DNA from: Lachnospiraceae bacterium
GTDB taxonomy: Bacteria > Bacillota > Clostridia > Lachnospirales > Lachnospiraceae
DNA length: 64,000 nucleotides
Direction: 5' to 3'
Assembly: GCA_016286035.1 (NCBI GenBank)
Contig: JAEERY010000019.1
Span: forward strand, 39,098-103,097
The translations under genes and the position numbers were made by a program. Under the pieces are notes generated by a model. The model made no database searches. It worked only from the letters and a program-made list of their open reading frames with translations, and was not told where the DNA came from. The stretch's first letter is position 1, and every line of letters starts with the position of its first letter. Of the stretch, positions 37,425 to 48,639 are shown piece after piece.

Positions 37425-39575
37425 TCAGCTGATATGATACTCTGTCACCTTTCCGTCATTCCAAACAAGCTTATCAAGTACTTTTCCACCTCTTAGCCGC
37501 AGTCCGGATACGCTTCCGTCCTTCCAATTTGAAGGAAGAGCAGGCAACAGTTTTATATCTTTTTCATGGCTTTGAACAAGCATCTCCGCTATACCGGATA
37601 CTGCACCGAAGTTCCCGTCTATCTGAAAAGGCGGATGATCGTCAAAGAGATTCGGAAGCGTCTGATCACTTATCAGCTTTTCAAGATGAGTACACGCACT
37701 GTCTCCATCATTAATCCTTGCATACATATTTATTATCCAGGCCCTGCTCCATCCGGAATGAGCCCCACCGTATTTAAGCCTTCTTTCGATCGTCTTTTTT
37801 GCAGCCTCCAAAAGGTCCGGTGTTTCACTGTTTATCTGGGTTCCGGGATAGAGTGCAAACAGCTGTGATATATGTCTGTGTCCGGGTTCTTCTTCCTCAT
37901 AGTCCTCGTTCCACTCCATTATCTGACCGTACTTTCCTATGCTGACAGGATACAGCCTGTCACATACTTCAGATGCCCTTTCTGATATCTTCTCATCAAC
38001 ATCATCTCCTAAGATCTTTTCAGCTTTTATGCATGCCCTTAAAAGCTCTGTTATTATCTGGTTATCCATGGAGGCACCTTTGCAGATAATACCCTTTTCT
38101 TTGTTTGGAAGAATATATGTATTCTCCGGAGAGAGTGTCGGACATGTAACAAGTCTGTCCCCGTCCGGGATAAGATAATCCATGACAAAGACTGCAGCAT
38201 CTCTCATTGTAGGATACTTCTCCTTAAGAAAATCTCTGTCCATTGTAAACAGAAACTGTTCCCATATATGTAATGAGAGCCATGCTCCTCCCATAACCCA
38301 GTATGATGAACTCAAACATACATCCTGCGGAGCCGAGTCACCCCATATGTCTGTATTGTGATGAGCCATAAATCCATTGCAGCCGTACATTGTCTTTGCG
38401 CTCTGCCGCCCGTTTTCTCTTATTCTTTCTATATGATCGATCAGAGGTTCATTACACTCTTTAAGGTTTGTGACAAGTGCAGGCCAGTAATTCATCTGAG
38501 TGTTTATATTGATCGTAAACCTGCTGCCCCAGATCGGAGTATAATCCTCATTCCATATTCCCTGAAGGTTGGAAGGCAGCGAGCCTTTTCTCGAAGAGGA
38601 TATGAGAAGATATCTTCCGTAGTTAAAAAATCTCACTACATCCTCAGCGCCTTTTATATCAAGTTTTACTCTGTCATACAGCTCGCAATAATCCTTTATG
38701 TGTTCTTTGTACAGCGCCTCCCACCCTTTTTCAGCCGCTTTTGATACGCGCTTAACGCATGAGCTTTCGGGATCGTTCTCCCTAAACGATGTATCAGCGG
38801 ACACAACTATAAGAGCTTCATCTGCATCTTTCACAAGTGTGGTATTTCCTATCGTCTGTGTGCTGCCGCCCAAAGGTATAACTTTAACAGCCGCTGCATA
38901 TCCTATGCCGTCTTCGGATCCCGTCCTTCCGCTCATAAGCTGAACATTACTGTCAAGAGCCTTGATACTGTCGGCAAATATGTTATAGTTTTGTCTTCTT
39001 ATCACCTGCTTACTGTATGGCTTATCCTCCCAGGGAGCATATCCTCTTCCCAGTTCAACATGAAAGGAAAGGCTTCCCTTTCTGTCGGATGAAAGTCTTA
39101 TCGCCAAAACATTAGAAGGATAATCTGCAATATACTGTCTCTCATATCTGATACCGTTTTGAGAATAGCTCATGCAGACGGTCGCCTTTTTTATATCAAG
39201 ATATCTCCGGTAATCGTAGGCCTCTGTGTCTATACCGTCAAACTCGATAAAAAGATTTCCGAGCGGTTCATAATGTCTCTGGTTTTCAGGAAGACCCGAG
39301 AGCGCATATGAACAAAGCTCCTGTGCTTCACTTATTCTGCCCTCAAAGATAAGCTTTCTTATCCTTGGCAGATTCTCAAGTGCTGAAGGGTTGTTCCTGT
39401 CACGCTTTCCTCCGGACCACAGACTGTCCTCATTAAGTAAAATACGGTCTGTATGTGTATTTGAATAGACCATTCCTCCCAGTCTTCCGTTTCCGATGGG
39501 AAGTGCCTCGTTAAAACATGTAGCCGGTCTGTCAAAACTTATCTTTTGGGGATCTGTTATCAGTTTATCTTTCAC
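37425..39575 (-). CDS. Glycoside hydrolase family 95 (alpha-L-fucosidase/galactosidase)
   Basis: 716 residues, family-typical order: N-terminal beta domain ([26 protein letters not shown]), linker helices, then an (alpha/alpha)6 barrel with [27 protein letters not shown] and SHLF-type [12 protein letters not shown], and a C-terminal beta domain. There is no signal peptide, so it acts on imported oligosaccharides. Family 95 cleaves alpha-1,2-fucose or alpha-L-galactose. Its ATG overlaps the upstream gene's stop (ATGA), so translation is coupled. Confidence 0.93.
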   Translation of the reverse strand: MKDKLITDPQKISFDRPATCFNEALPIGNGRLGGMVYSNTHTDRILLNEDSLWSGGKRDRNNPSALENLPRIRKLIFEGRISEAQELCSYALSGLPENQRHYEPLGNLFIEFDGIDTEAYDYRRYLDIKKATVCMSYSQNGIRYERQYIADYPSNVLAIRLSSDRKGSLSFHVELGRGYAPWEDKPYSKQVIRRQNYNIFADSIKALDSNVQLMSGRTGSEDGIGYAAAVKVIPLGGSTQTIGNTTLVKDADEALIVVSADTSFRENDPESSCVKRVSKAAEKGWEALYKEHIKDYCELYDRVKLDIKGAEDVVRFFNYGRYLLISSSRKGSLPSNLQGIWNEDYTPIWGSRFTININTQMNYWPALVTNLKECNEPLIDHIERIRENGRQSAKTMYGCNGFMAHHNTDIWGDSAPQDVCLSSSYWVMGGAWLSLHIWEQFLFTMDRDFLKEKYPTMRDAAVFVMDYLIPDGDRLVTCPTLSPENTYILPNKEKGIICKGASMDNQIITELLRACIKAEKILGDDVDEKISERASEVCDRLYPVSIGKYGQIMEWNEDYEEEEPGHRHISQLFALYPGTQINSETPDLLEAAKKTIERRLKYGGAHSGWSRAWIINMYARINDGDSACTHLEKLISDQTLPNLFDDHPPFQIDGNFGAVSGIAEMLVQSHEKDIKLLPALPSNWKDGSVSGLRLRGGKVLDKLVWNDGKVTEYHIS

Positions 39576-41068
39576 TTTTTCTCCTGTTCACTGATCACAT
39601 CTGCTATATGTGAAACCGTATCACTTGCTATCATGCTGATACTGCCGTATTTTTGCTGTGCAAGCTCTCCGGCTCTACCGTTTATATATGCTCCGCATAT
39701 CACAGCCATCATGGTATCATTGATATATGAGCATGTGGCAGCAAGTATTCCGGATAATACATCACCGCTTCCCGCTGTAGCCATGCCTGCGCAGCCTCTG
39801 TAAGTTATGTAAACCGCATTTCCATCTGTAACAACAGTAGACGGCCCTTTAAGAAGGACCACTGCTTTTATATCCGCAGCATAGGCTTTTGCCGTTTCTA
39901 TCGGTGATACGTTTATCTCATCCACAGAAAGCCCGGTAAGCCTTGAAAACTCTTTTATATGCGGAGTGAGAACAAGCTCGCATTTTCTGTTCTTTATAAG
40001 TTCCTTATCCATCTTTGAAAAGATCGTAAGACCGTCGGCATCAACTATGAGTCTTCCTTTAAAATTCTTAAGAAGATGATAAAGCATCTTTTTTGTATCA
40101 TCACTCACACCTATACCCATACCGAAAGCCACAGTCTTTACGTTTGATATAAGCTCATCCATATTTTCTTCATCATAGACAGCCTTAGCATCCCTGTCAG
40201 GTAAAGGAAAGATCGTACTCTCTAAAATATGAGCCGATACTTCGGATCTTAAAGACCCCGGAAGTGCAACCTTTACAACTCCCGCTCCGCTCCTCATGGC
40301 TGCATTGGCCATATATGCAAGCCGAATGGCTCCGCTGTATCTGTCACACCCGCCTATCAGAGCAGTATATCCGTAGGTTCCTTTGTTTGAACGATTCTTT
40401 CTCGGTGTTAATACATCTTTGATATCATCCTCTTCAATCAGCTTATAAGGCATATCAACGGGTTTTATGCCTATATCACAGTTTATCTTATCCTTAATGA
40501 CATCCTTCGCCATATTTAAAAAGTGACCGGACTTAAATCCACCCACAGATACGGTAAGATCGGAATTTACGCAGCATGAGCTCAGTCCGCTGTCTCCGTT
40601 AAGCCCGCTGTTTATATCAACAGATACGACATAGGCTTGGCTGCTGTTTATCTTTTCTATGACGGATACGATATCATCTCTTACCTGTCCCTTAAATCCG
40701 GTCCCCAGTATGCAGTCGACTATTGTGTTAAATTTATCAAAGTCTTCTATCCCGTTACTCTTAACATCAACAGTATCGATACCTCTTTTAAGACACATGT
40801 CAAAATAGTATCTTCCATCCTCGGAGAATTTCTCACTAAGGCAGAACAAAGTGCATTTGATACTAGCATCATTCAAAAGAACAGCAAGTGCATATCCGTC
40901 CCCGGCATTGTTTCCGCTTCCGCAGACTATTGCAACAGGCTCTTTCCACTTAACAGAATCGAACACGCCCTTTGCAGCTCTCATCATGAGTTCTTTTGAA
41001 GAAATCTCGCATTCTATAGTATGAGCATCGCTCTTTCTCATATTTTCAACCGAAAGGATATCTTTCAT
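39572..41068 (-). CDS. nnr: Bifunctional NAD(P)H-hydrate repair enzyme (epimerase/dehydratase)
   Basis: 498 residues. The N-terminal YjeF domain (about 1-215; [14 protein letters not shown]) epimerises damaged NAD(P)HX. The C-terminal ribokinase-like domain (about 225-498; [30 protein letters not shown]) dehydrates it using ADP. Known as Nnr in Bacteria. It diverges from a chemoreceptor gene and overlaps the GH95 gene by four bases. Confidence 0.96.
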   Translation of the reverse strand: MKDILSVENMRKSDAHTIECEISSKELMMRAAKGVFDSVKWKEPVAIVCGSGNNAGDGYALAVLLNDASIKCTLFCLSEKFSEDGRYYFDMCLKRGIDTVDVKSNGIEDFDKFNTIVDCILGTGFKGQVRDDIVSVIEKINSSQAYVVSVDINSGLNGDSGLSSCCVNSDLTVSVGGFKSGHFLNMAKDVIKDKINCDIGIKPVDMPYKLIEEDDIKDVLTPRKNRSNKGTYGYTALIGGCDRYSGAIRLAYMANAAMRSGAGVVKVALPGSLRSEVSAHILESTIFPLPDRDAKAVYDEENMDELISNVKTVAFGMGIGVSDDTKKMLYHLLKNFKGRLIVDADGLTIFSKMDKELIKNRKCELVLTPHIKEFSRLTGLSVDEINVSPIETAKAYAADIKAVVLLKGPSTVVTDGNAVYITYRGCAGMATAGSGDVLSGILAATCSYINDTMMAVICGAYINGRAGELAQQKYGSISMIASDTVSHIADVISEQEKK

Positions 41069-41161
41069 CTTTATCCAAACCTTTCCCGAATACGCATGAA
41101 AATCATATTTTTACATTAAAATGTCAATATGCATATATTATCATAACATTTCAAAAAAAAA

Positions 41162-41190
41162 TTGTACAATGTGCTACAAAGGAGTATAAT
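41162..41190 (+). promoter_or_regulatory. Sigma-A promoter of the second chemoreceptor
   Basis: TTGTAC (41162-41167), a 17-base spacer and TATAAT (41185-41190), 39 bases before the start codon. No sigma-28 pattern was seen here. Confidence 0.75.
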
Positions 41191-41229
41191 TACTTCATAT
41201 ACCATATATTTCCAGGGAGGATATTATAT

Positions 41230-43689
41230 ATGAGTGATTATAATCCAAAATCAAAATCCAACAACGCCAATCTTCCTATAATGGCAAGGATGAGTACAAA
41301 GATCACTATCCTTATAGCAGTGATCGTACTTGTAACAGTCGTTGTTCAGGTACTCGTTGCACGTAATCGTGCATCCAAAGCAATGGAATCCACTTATCTG
41401 AACTATGCTCAGAACCTGGCAGAAGAAGCTGCCATAAGTGTTGACTTTGCTACTGAATTCGGTGAGAAGGCATATGGCGGATATGCAATGAACCTGGCGC
41501 AGGAAGCTGCCATCTCGATCAACTTCTCAAGAGAGTTCGGAGAGTCGGTATACAAATCATATGCACAGAATCTGGCTGAGGAAGCTGCAAAAGCTGTGGA
41601 TCTGGCATCAGTAAACGGACCGCTTTCCGTTTCACAGCTCAATTCGGTTCTAAAGGATATAACGATAAAGGATGTGGAAGGATCCTATGCATACATGGTT
41701 TCCCCCGACGGTACAATGCTGTGGCATCCCACTACCGATAAGATAGGCAATCCTGTAGAAAATGCAGCAGTCAAAGGCATTGTTGCTGATCTTCAGGCAG
41801 GTAAGACCGTTGAGAACGGTTCTGTCCTCTATGAATACAAGGAAGCCTTAAAACTTGCAGGCTATGCCTTTACCAAAGACGGAAACATCATGATCGTAAC
41901 AGCCGATTATGACCAGTTCATGAAGATCGACTATGACACGCTTTTAGGAAACATAGAGATCGACGGCGTTGAAGGCTCTTATGCCTACATGGTCTCTCCC
42001 GACGGCACAATGCTCTGGCATACAAATCCCGACAAGATCGGTCAGCCCGTTGAGAATGCAGCTGTTAAGGGTATCGTTGCTGATCTTCAGGCAGGTAAGA
42101 CCGTTGAAGACGGTTACGTTATATACGAATACAAGGGAGCAACCAAGCTTGCAGGTTATTCGTTCACAGATACAGGCAACATCGTACTTGTAACGGCAGA
42201 CTATGATAAGTTCATCAACATCGACTATGATACACTTATCGGTGAGATCGAGATCTCAGGTGTTGAAGGTTCCTACGCATACATGGTTTCTCCCGATGGC
42301 ACGATGCTCTATCATAAGAATCCCGAAAAGATCGGTCAGCCCGTTGAGAATGCCGCAGTTAAAGGTATCGTTGAAGACCTTCAGGCAGGAAAGACGGTCG
42401 AGAACGGTTCATGTTCATATGAATACAAAGGTTCTTACAAGGTTGCCGGATATGCTCTCACAAAGGCAGGCAACATCGTTATCGTAACAGCCGATAAAGA
42501 CGTTATGATGGCAAGTGTCAACAGTATGAAGAAATCACTTATCGTGATCGGTATCATCTGCATACTGATCGCTGTGATACTGGTTACCGTATTCACGCTT
42601 TACATGTTAAAAGCTTTGGCACAGCTTGTTCCGATCATAAACAAGACGGCAAACTTCGATTTCACGAAAGACCACTCTTCCGCTATCTTAGAAAAACGTA
42701 CGGATGAGATCGGACTTATCGCAAAAGCACTGTCAAAGACAAGAGAAAACCTAAGAGATATCGTTGGTTCCATCTCCGGTGCCGGCGAGAGTATCAACAG
42801 CAATGTTGATGATCTTCAGGAAACCATCCACCAGGTTGGATTCATCTGTGAGACCAACTCGGCTACGACTCAGGAGATCGCAGCAGGTATGGAAGAAGCT
42901 GCTGCAACAACAACTACCATCACACAGAATATCGAGAATGTACAGTCCAATGCTATCGGTATTGAAAAGCTTGCTGACGAAGGTGCTTCACTTTCAAGTG
43001 AGATCCTTACAAGAGCCGGTGAACTTGCCGCAACAACAGAAACCGCAAGCAGAAAGACGATCGAGATGTACGAGACCGTTAAGGTCAAATCCGATGAAGC
43101 TATCAACGCTTCTCAGGCGGTTAACAAGATCAATGAGCTTACCGGAACGATCATGTCGATCTCATCTCAGACAAGTCTTCTTGCACTCAATGCTTCGATC
43201 GAGGCTGCAAGAGCAGGTGAAGCGGGCAGAGGATTCTCTGTCGTTGCAACAGAGATCAGTAATCTGGCTACCCAGACATCAGAGGCTGTTAAGAACATCA
43301 GTGATATCGTATCCGATGTCAACAATGCAGTAAGCCAGATGGCAGACTGCCTGACACAGACAACATCATTCCTTGAGACAAACGTTATGTCCGATTATGA
43401 GGAATTCGGCAAGGTTTCAGTTCAGTACAGGAACGATGCGGATACATTCGGTAACAGCATGAACAGCATCAAGAAGAATATCGAGGGATTGAATTCAGAT
43501 ATTGAGAATATCGTAGATGCTCTTAACGGAATAGATACAACAGTTAACGAATCTTCTATCGGTGTTACGGATATCGCGGAAAAGACCACAAACATGGTTG
43601 ATGAGACCTCAGGCAGTGTTGATAAGGTAAAAGACTGCAAGGAAGCACTTTCTAACCTTAACGATATCATTAACAGATTCAGCTTGTAA
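41230..43689 (+). CDS. Methyl-accepting chemotaxis protein with triplicated stalk and triplicated Cache-like modules
   Basis: 819 residues. Membrane helix 1 (about 25-44), then three stalk repeats of 26 residues starting at Tyr56, Tyr82 and Tyr108 ([10 protein letters not shown] type), then three tandem sensor modules of 98 residues, marked by [16 protein letters not shown] at residues 149, 247 and 345, each followed by KIG(N/Q)[11 protein letters not shown]. Helix 2 is at about 434-458. A HAMP-like region and the signalling domain follow, with [20 protein letters not shown]. Clostridial receptors of this family usually have one or two such modules. An AGGGAGG site precedes the start. Terminator downstream. 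Confidence 0.95.
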   Translation: MSDYNPKSKSNNANLPIMARMSTKITILIAVIVLVTVVVQVLVARNRASKAMESTYLNYAQNLAEEAAISVDFATEFGEKAYGGYAMNLAQEAAISINFSREFGESVYKSYAQNLAEEAAKAVDLASVNGPLSVSQLNSVLKDITIKDVEGSYAYMVSPDGTMLWHPTTDKIGNPVENAAVKGIVADLQAGKTVENGSVLYEYKEALKLAGYAFTKDGNIMIVTADYDQFMKIDYDTLLGNIEIDGVEGSYAYMVSPDGTMLWHTNPDKIGQPVENAAVKGIVADLQAGKTVEDGYVIYEYKGATKLAGYSFTDTGNIVLVTADYDKFINIDYDTLIGEIEISGVEGSYAYMVSPDGTMLYHKNPEKIGQPVENAAVKGIVEDLQAGKTVENGSCSYEYKGSYKVAGYALTKAGNIVIVTADKDVMMASVNSMKKSLIVIGIICILIAVILVTVFTLYMLKALAQLVPIINKTANFDFTKDHSSAILEKRTDEIGLIAKALSKTRENLRDIVGSISGAGESINSNVDDLQETIHQVGFICETNSATTQEIAAGMEEAAATTTTITQNIENVQSNAIGIEKLADEGASLSSEILTRAGELAATTETASRKTIEMYETVKVKSDEAINASQAVNKINELTGTIMSISSQTSLLALNASIEAARAGEAGRGFSVVATEISNLATQTSEAVKNISDIVSDVNNAVSQMADCLTQTTSFLETNVMSDYEEFGKVSVQYRNDADTFGNSMNSIKKNIEGLNSDIENIVDALNGIDTTVNESSIGVTDIAEKTTNMVDETSGSVDKVKDCKEALSNLNDIINRFSL
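41395..41628 (+). repeat. Three 78-base coding repeats (receptor stalk)
   Basis: Units begin at 41395, 41473 and 41551 and encode 26 residues each, sharing the NLA(E/Q)EAA core and FGE-type ends in the first two. In-frame, so the protein has a repeated helical stalk. Confidence 0.85.
41638..42510 (+). repeat. Three 294-base coding repeats (Cache-like modules)
   Basis: The [13 protein letters not shown] core starts at 41674, 41968 and 42262, exactly 294 bases apart. Unit boundaries are about 41638-41931, 41932-42225 and 42226-42510. Units 2 and 3 appear closest, suggesting recent duplication. Confidence 0.9.
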
Positions 43690-43710
43690 TAAGGACAAAT
43701 AAGCATAATG

Positions 43711-43742
43711 AAAGCGGATCAGAAAAATATCTGGTCCGCTTT
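43711..43742. terminator. Terminator of the second chemoreceptor
   Basis: Stem AAAGCGGATCAGA/TCTGGTCCGCTTT (43711-43723, 43730-43742) with one G-T-type pair, followed by TTTTG. It lies between convergent genes and may serve both. Confidence 0.85.
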
Positions 43743-43769
43743 TTGTATTTCAGATCATTTTTTGTATGC

Positions 43770-44780
43770 TCATCCAAATATATCGATACCGAACTGAACA
43801 AGAACGATATTGGCAACCCAGTATATGATAAATACGATCATACCAACGTTTAAGAGTGCTGTAGAGAGCTTCTTTCCCTTTTCTATCTCACCCTCATGAT
43901 GTTCGAATCTTATATTCTTTATATTGACCAGTATGATGATAATTCCAGCTATGCATACGATTATCACAAACATTCCAAAGAGTCCGACTACAGCCAATTG
44001 TGACAGATTCTCCTGCACAAACTGCATATATCCATCCATGTCACCGTTCATCAGATAGCCCTGCATCTCTCCTATATCAATTCCCTTTAGCATGAATGTT
44101 GTAAGGTATGTGCTAAGACCGTTTACGATCATGTGCAGCATGATCGTATAAATGACCCTGCCTGTTCTTATATAGATATATGCCAAAAACAGCCCCATAC
44201 CGAAAGCATAGGTGAACTGGGCCAGATTCCCGTGCAAGAGTCCGAACATAAGTCCCGATATAAACACGGCAGTCGCTTCACCGAATCCCGATATACGATC
44301 AAGCAGAAACTTTCTGAAAGCAAGCTCTTCAAATATCGGAGCACATATGACAGCCACGATAACCTGAACGATCACTGACATGCCACCAAGTACATCCACT
44401 ATCGGGTTCATACCGCCTTTTCCTGTGATCTTGCCTATATGACCGTTAAGATACATACCGATCACGTTGCATATCGACATGATCGTATATGTAACACAGA
44501 TGCAGGCTATGAATCTTCCGAACCCAAGCTTCTTTTTTGGTATCTTTCTTGCAGGTATTCCCTTGACCAGAAAGAACATCATCGGAAAGCCTATCGTATA
44601 GAGGATGACAAACTGCACGGTGTACTTAAACCCTGCAAGTGTCTGATCACCCATTCCGGCTTTTTTGATTATAAATATTATGGCTGTTGAAAGCAGTGCA
44701 TATACAAGATAGCCGGCCAGATACGAACCTCCGAAGCGCGAATAGATCTGTTTTGGTGATAATTCCTTTAAGTCTTTCAT
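43770..44780 (-). CDS. CPBP intramembrane metalloprotease
   Basis: 336 residues, about eight membrane helices. The three Abi/CPBP motifs are visible: EELAFRKF, FGLLHGN and LHMIVN, giving the Glu and His residues for metal binding. Such proteases process membrane substrates and some act on bacteriocins or prenylated peptides. Monocistronic, divergent from a zinc-ribbon protein gene. Substrate unknown. Confidence 0.9.
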   Translation of the reverse strand: MKDLKELSPKQIYSRFGGSYLAGYLVYALLSTAIIFIIKKAGMGDQTLAGFKYTVQFVILYTIGFPMMFFLVKGIPARKIPKKKLGFGRFIACICVTYTIMSICNVIGMYLNGHIGKITGKGGMNPIVDVLGGMSVIVQVIVAVICAPIFEELAFRKFLLDRISGFGEATAVFISGLMFGLLHGNLAQFTYAFGMGLFLAYIYIRTGRVIYTIMLHMIVNGLSTYLTTFMLKGIDIGEMQGYLMNGDMDGYMQFVQENLSQLAVVGLFGMFVIIVCIAGIIIILVNIKNIRFEHHEGEIEKGKKLSTALLNVGMIVFIIYWVANIVLVQFGIDIFG

Positions 44781-44928
44781 GTTTTCCTCTCCCTCTTACA
44801 TGATTTGTGATTACGATGCCTATTATAGCAACCAAATATACCATATATCAATGATGAATATAGCAAATTAGGACTTCTTATTCCGATCATATTGATATAA
44901 AATGTTATAGAGGGAAAGGAGTAAGTCT

Positions 44929-45939
44929 ATGGAACTTAAATGTGAATACTGTGGCGCATATATGAGCGACACGGATGAGAAATGCCCCAACTGCGGTGCG
45001 ATAAACAAGAATCACAAGCGTGTAGCCGACAACACGCCAAAGACCATTGAAGAGCTCAAGCAATGGTATAAGGATCGTAATCTTCCTCCTTATGAGAAAA
45101 CACGTTTTTTCATAGGCATGGATTACAAAAAGCCGAAAGCCTTCGGTATATACGAGGAAAACGGCAATTTCATAGTCTACAAGAACAAAGCCGACGGCTC
45201 AAGAGCTGTCAGATATCAGGGACGTGACGAGGCTTATGCCGTAAATGAACTATATCTTAAGCTTAAATCCGAGATCCTGAATCAGAAGGCTCATCAGACA
45301 AATCCTGCTTCCACAAAAGGAGCTCAAAAGCAGAAAAAAAAGCGCATGCTCTCCAACGCAAAGACCTTTGGATGGTTCGCAGCTCTGTTTATGGGTATGG
45401 GCGGAATAGGTCTTATGGGACCTTTAGGAGTCGGCAAGTTTATACTGTTGGTTTTAGCTCCTCTTTTGATTTACTATCTCATTATAGTAAAGATCTTTAA
45501 AGACAGGTTAAAACCCTATCAGTCAAAGATCAAGATAGCATATATCGCTTTTATCGTGATAGTGTTCTTTGCGTTGGTATCAAAAGGTATAAAATCTACC
45601 ACTCCGCATTATTACTCTTATGATAATTCCGTCTACTGTCTCTACGACGATGATTATTATGAATACGATTATTACACTGATGATTATGTTCCCGTGAATC
45701 TGGACTATATACCTGTTGAGATAGTAAATAACGGCCCCGATTATGAGTTCAACATGGACGGAGCCGAATGGAACAGTTCATATACGTTTGAAGACAGCGA
45801 TTACTATGACGAAAACCTAAGATCTTCCCATGAATGGAACTTTGACTCGGATTCAAGCTACAGTTCTGACAGCAGCTACGACTGGGATTCGGGATCCGAC
45901 TGGGACAGCGGTTCATCAGACTGGGATTCAGACTGGTAA
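44929..45939 (+). CDS. Zinc-ribbon membrane protein with acidic Asp/Ser/Tyr/Trp tail
   Basis: 336 residues. N-terminal zinc ribbon (CEYCGAY, CPNCGAI), a soluble region, two to three membrane helices (about 145-220), then an extracellular acidic part. The last 60 residues are low complexity, built from repeats of DSDSSYSSDSS, YDWDSG, SDWDSG and SDWDSDW. An AAAGGAG site precedes the start. Function unknown. Confidence 0.8.
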   Translation: MELKCEYCGAYMSDTDEKCPNCGAINKNHKRVADNTPKTIEELKQWYKDRNLPPYEKTRFFIGMDYKKPKAFGIYEENGNFIVYKNKADGSRAVRYQGRDEAYAVNELYLKLKSEILNQKAHQTNPASTKGAQKQKKKRMLSNAKTFGWFAALFMGMGGIGLMGPLGVGKFILLVLAPLLIYYLIIVKIFKDRLKPYQSKIKIAYIAFIVIVFFALVSKGIKSTTPHYYSYDNSVYCLYDDDYYEYDYYTDDYVPVNLDYIPVEIVNNGPDYEFNMDGAEWNSSYTFEDSDYYDENLRSSHEWNFDSDSSYSSDSSYDWDSGSDWDSGSSDWDSDW

Positions 45940-45947
45940 AAGAAATA

Positions 45948-45972
45948 ACGGTGGTTCAAATCGAACCACCGT
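45948..45972. terminator. Bidirectional terminator
   Basis: Perfect 10-base stem ACGGTGGTTC/GAACCACCGT with a 5-base loop, between the convergent zinc-ribbon and GH5 genes; T-rich tails on both strands. Confidence 0.85.
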
Positions 45973-46020
45973 CTTTCTTTGCCACACAAATCTATATATA
46001 AGAATCGCATTTGATACAGA

Positions 46021-47040
46021 TCACTGATTTTTAAGGAACTCTCTTAATCTGGCATACTTTTCTCCCATCACACCGAAGTCCATCTCTTTATAGCTCCACA
46101 GAGAGTATCCTATATCGTATTTTTTAAAGAGTTCAAATATATCACTGTACCATCTGATGGCATCCTCTTCGTCTGCCCTGTCTATAACGCCGAACTCGCC
46201 GCAGTAAAGAGTTATGCCTGTCTTTTTTGCAACCTCCAAAGCTGAGCTTATCATGTTCTCATGGTACTCGACACCCATAGTCTTTGCAGGTGAATTCGCA
46301 CAGGGCATACCCTGCATGCCTATCTTTATGGATTCTGCCTTGTACCATTCCATGTCGGCAGGATAATGCACTTTAAGCTCGGGTGATATGGTCGGTACCC
46401 AGGGAGCTTTCTGATGAGTGAAAAGCAGCGGCTCATAATAATGGAAAGTAAAGATGATGTTATCATCCGCAGGCTTTTCCAAAAGCTTTAAGGTTCCTGC
46501 GCTGTTCCACTCAACACCTCCGTATATGATGGTCGTATCCGGTGCATTCTTCCTGATGATGGCAACAGTCTTTTTTATCAGTTCATTCCATCTGTCGCTG
46601 TACTCGGGATTTACAACTTCGTTTAAGAGTTCCATTGCAACATATGAACTTAAGCTGCCATATCTTGATGAAAGCCTCTCCCAGAGTTTTAAGAATCTCT
46701 CCTGTGCCTCGGGACTGTCAAAGAGCGTATTGAGTCCCTGCGTACCCGCGTTATCAAAGAAATATCCCCATGTCTTGTGTACATCGAGTACTACATTCAA
46801 GCCATACTTTTTGCACCATACAAGCGTGTCATCGATAAAACGGTAGTTTTCTTTTATCTCTGTACCGTCCTCTTCTTCCAGGACCTCATAATCTATCGGA
46901 AATCTGATATGATCAAAACGCATATCCGCTATGTTCTTTATATCATCTTCCTTTATAAAGGTCTCATAATGAGCGGTCGTGTATTCCTTGCACTGTGATA
47001 AAAAACCACCGAGATTTATACCTTTTTTCAGTTTTAGCAT
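46021..47040 (-). CDS. Glycoside hydrolase family 5, intracellular beta-glucanase-like
   Basis: 339 residues, TIM barrel. Visible GH5 landmarks: RFPIDYE, VVLDVHKTWG, LLNEV with acid/base Glu141 and YCGEFGV with nucleophile Glu282. No signal peptide, so it acts on imported oligosaccharides. It follows the GH16 gene by 21 bases with GGAGAAGG ribosome site, forming a beta-glucan pair. Exact linkage is not decided. Confidence 0.93.
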   Translation of the reverse strand: MLKLKKGINLGGFLSQCKEYTTAHYETFIKEDDIKNIADMRFDHIRFPIDYEVLEEEDGTEIKENYRFIDDTLVWCKKYGLNVVLDVHKTWGYFFDNAGTQGLNTLFDSPEAQERFLKLWERLSSRYGSLSSYVAMELLNEVVNPEYSDRWNELIKKTVAIIRKNAPDTTIIYGGVEWNSAGTLKLLEKPADDNIIFTFHYYEPLLFTHQKAPWVPTISPELKVHYPADMEWYKAESIKIGMQGMPCANSPAKTMGVEYHENMISSALEVAKKTGITLYCGEFGVIDRADEEDAIRWYSDIFELFKKYDIGYSLWSYKEMDFGVMGEKYARLREFLKNQ

Positions 47041-47061
47041 ACCCTTCTCCTCTTACCGATA

Positions 47062-48489
47062 TTACTCGATCTCTTCTACTCTGACATTAGTTATGTCAAC
47101 CGTAGCCGTAGAACCTCTGTGTCCCAGGTTAAACTCAAGTCTTCCTCTGGGATCCGTCTTTTCGGTCATCTCAAACTCATATGTATATGTCTCCCACTTG
47201 TCGCTTATCTCAAGCTCGGTATCGGGGAAGTATCTGATCCAATTAACAAAAGGTGCCGATACACAGACTATGATATTTCTGGGTTCGCTGGCTTTTGCAT
47301 CAAATGTTATACGATATTTCGAGTCTTTCTTCATAGGAATGTTCCAGCTTACCAGCTGTACCGAATAATCAACATCACCTTCGGCTTCACTTGTGATCTC
47401 GATCATACCGTCCTTGATCACAGCTTCACCCTTGCCGTTTTGTGCAAGCAAGAACTTCCAGTCCTGATCATCATCAAGAGCTTCGCTCTCATCAGAGAAA
47501 TCACCGTTTCTTACATAGTTACCGTCTTCAAGAGGCTCTCTCATCTCTATAACAGGCTTCTTAACATCTGTCTTGTAGTGATCCTTCTGATAAACACGTA
47601 CATAATCTATAAGATATTCAGCATTGTCAAAATCGGTCGTCTCATCGGGATTACCCGGCCAGTCACCGCCGACTGCAAGGTTCATCTGTACAAAGAAGGT
47701 CTGATCAAAAGGAGCCGGATAAGGCTTTTCATCCTCGCCATCAACTGCCGTGAACCAGTCTCTTACTTCAAGTATCTGAACATAGTCCACGAAGAACTTC
47801 ATCTTTCCGGGTTCCCATTCAACAGAATACTCATGGAAATCATCCGAGAAAGAACCTTCGGTAAGTTCCTTCTTGCCCTGTTCCTGACCGTGAGGCTCAC
47901 CGTAATGGATGGTAGCATATGAAGTCTTGGTATCATTACCCAAAACCTCCATGATATCTATCTCACCGCACTTGGGCCACTGACCGTACTTACCCTCATC
48001 TGTGGGCATCATCCATGCAGCGGGCCACAGTCCCTGTCCTTCGGGAACCTTGGCTCTTATAACAACCTTACCATAAAGGAAATCTCTCTTGTTCTGAGAA
48101 TTGACCTTGCCTGATGTATAGCTCTTCTTACCGTTCTCATCAACCGTTTCGATTGCCTTTAAGCAAAGGCATCCGTCTTTTATGAATACATTTTCCGGAG
48201 TATCAACATAGGCCTGAAGCTCATTGTTTGTCCATCCGGGATCCCTGAGTTCCACGTTCCAGTTTGATTCATCAAGGGTGGGGCCGTCAAACTCATCCGA
48301 CCATAATAATTCGTAACCCAGCATCGGAGGGGTTTCGGTGTGCTCAACCTCTACTTCCTCAACCGGCACTTCCTCAACCACCTGCTGATCATCAGTCTGA
48401 GGTTCAGAAACCGGTGTAGTCTGACCGCATCCTGCAAACATTGAAGTTAACATTACTGTAGCGCATAACAATGCTATTTTTCTTCTCAT
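47062..48489 (-). CDS. GH16 beta-glucanase lipoprotein with carbohydrate-binding module
   Basis: 475 residues. Signal peptide with lipobox FAGC (Cys21), acidic linker, GH16 domain (about 58-315) with catalytic GEIDIMEVLG (Glu176, Asp178, Glu181), the laminarinase/lichenase pattern, and GLWPAAWMMP. The C-terminal part (about 325-475) resembles a CBM4/9-type module. It cleaves beta-1,3 or mixed-linkage glucans at the surface, and the GH5 enzyme finishes inside. Divergent from an AraC regulator. Confidence 0.94.
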   Translation of the reverse strand: MRRKIALLCATVMLTSMFAGCGQTTPVSEPQTDDQQVVEEVPVEEVEVEHTETPPMLGYELLWSDEFDGPTLDESNWNVELRDPGWTNNELQAYVDTPENVFIKDGCLCLKAIETVDENGKKSYTSGKVNSQNKRDFLYGKVVIRAKVPEGQGLWPAAWMMPTDEGKYGQWPKCGEIDIMEVLGNDTKTSYATIHYGEPHGQEQGKKELTEGSFSDDFHEYSVEWEPGKMKFFVDYVQILEVRDWFTAVDGEDEKPYPAPFDQTFFVQMNLAVGGDWPGNPDETTDFDNAEYLIDYVRVYQKDHYKTDVKKPVIEMREPLEDGNYVRNGDFSDESEALDDDQDWKFLLAQNGKGEAVIKDGMIEITSEAEGDVDYSVQLVSWNIPMKKDSKYRITFDAKASEPRNIIVCVSAPFVNWIRYFPDTELEISDKWETYTYEFEMTEKTDPRGRLEFNLGHRGSTATVDITNVRVEEIE

Positions 48490-48639
48490 AATACAATACC
48501 TCCTGATACCACTTTACTGTACTGTATAAAGATCGCCAAATATATCGTTTTGATGACTTTATTATCGATTTCATGATATAATTTTATATAATACTGTAAA
48601 AAATGAATCGTAAATTGAATTTGATCAGGGGAATTTGTT

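Noticed and set aside
41395..42510. Direct repeats as a possible CRISPR or satellite array
   Set aside because: Repeats are in-frame coding units without unique spacers and belong to the receptor protein.
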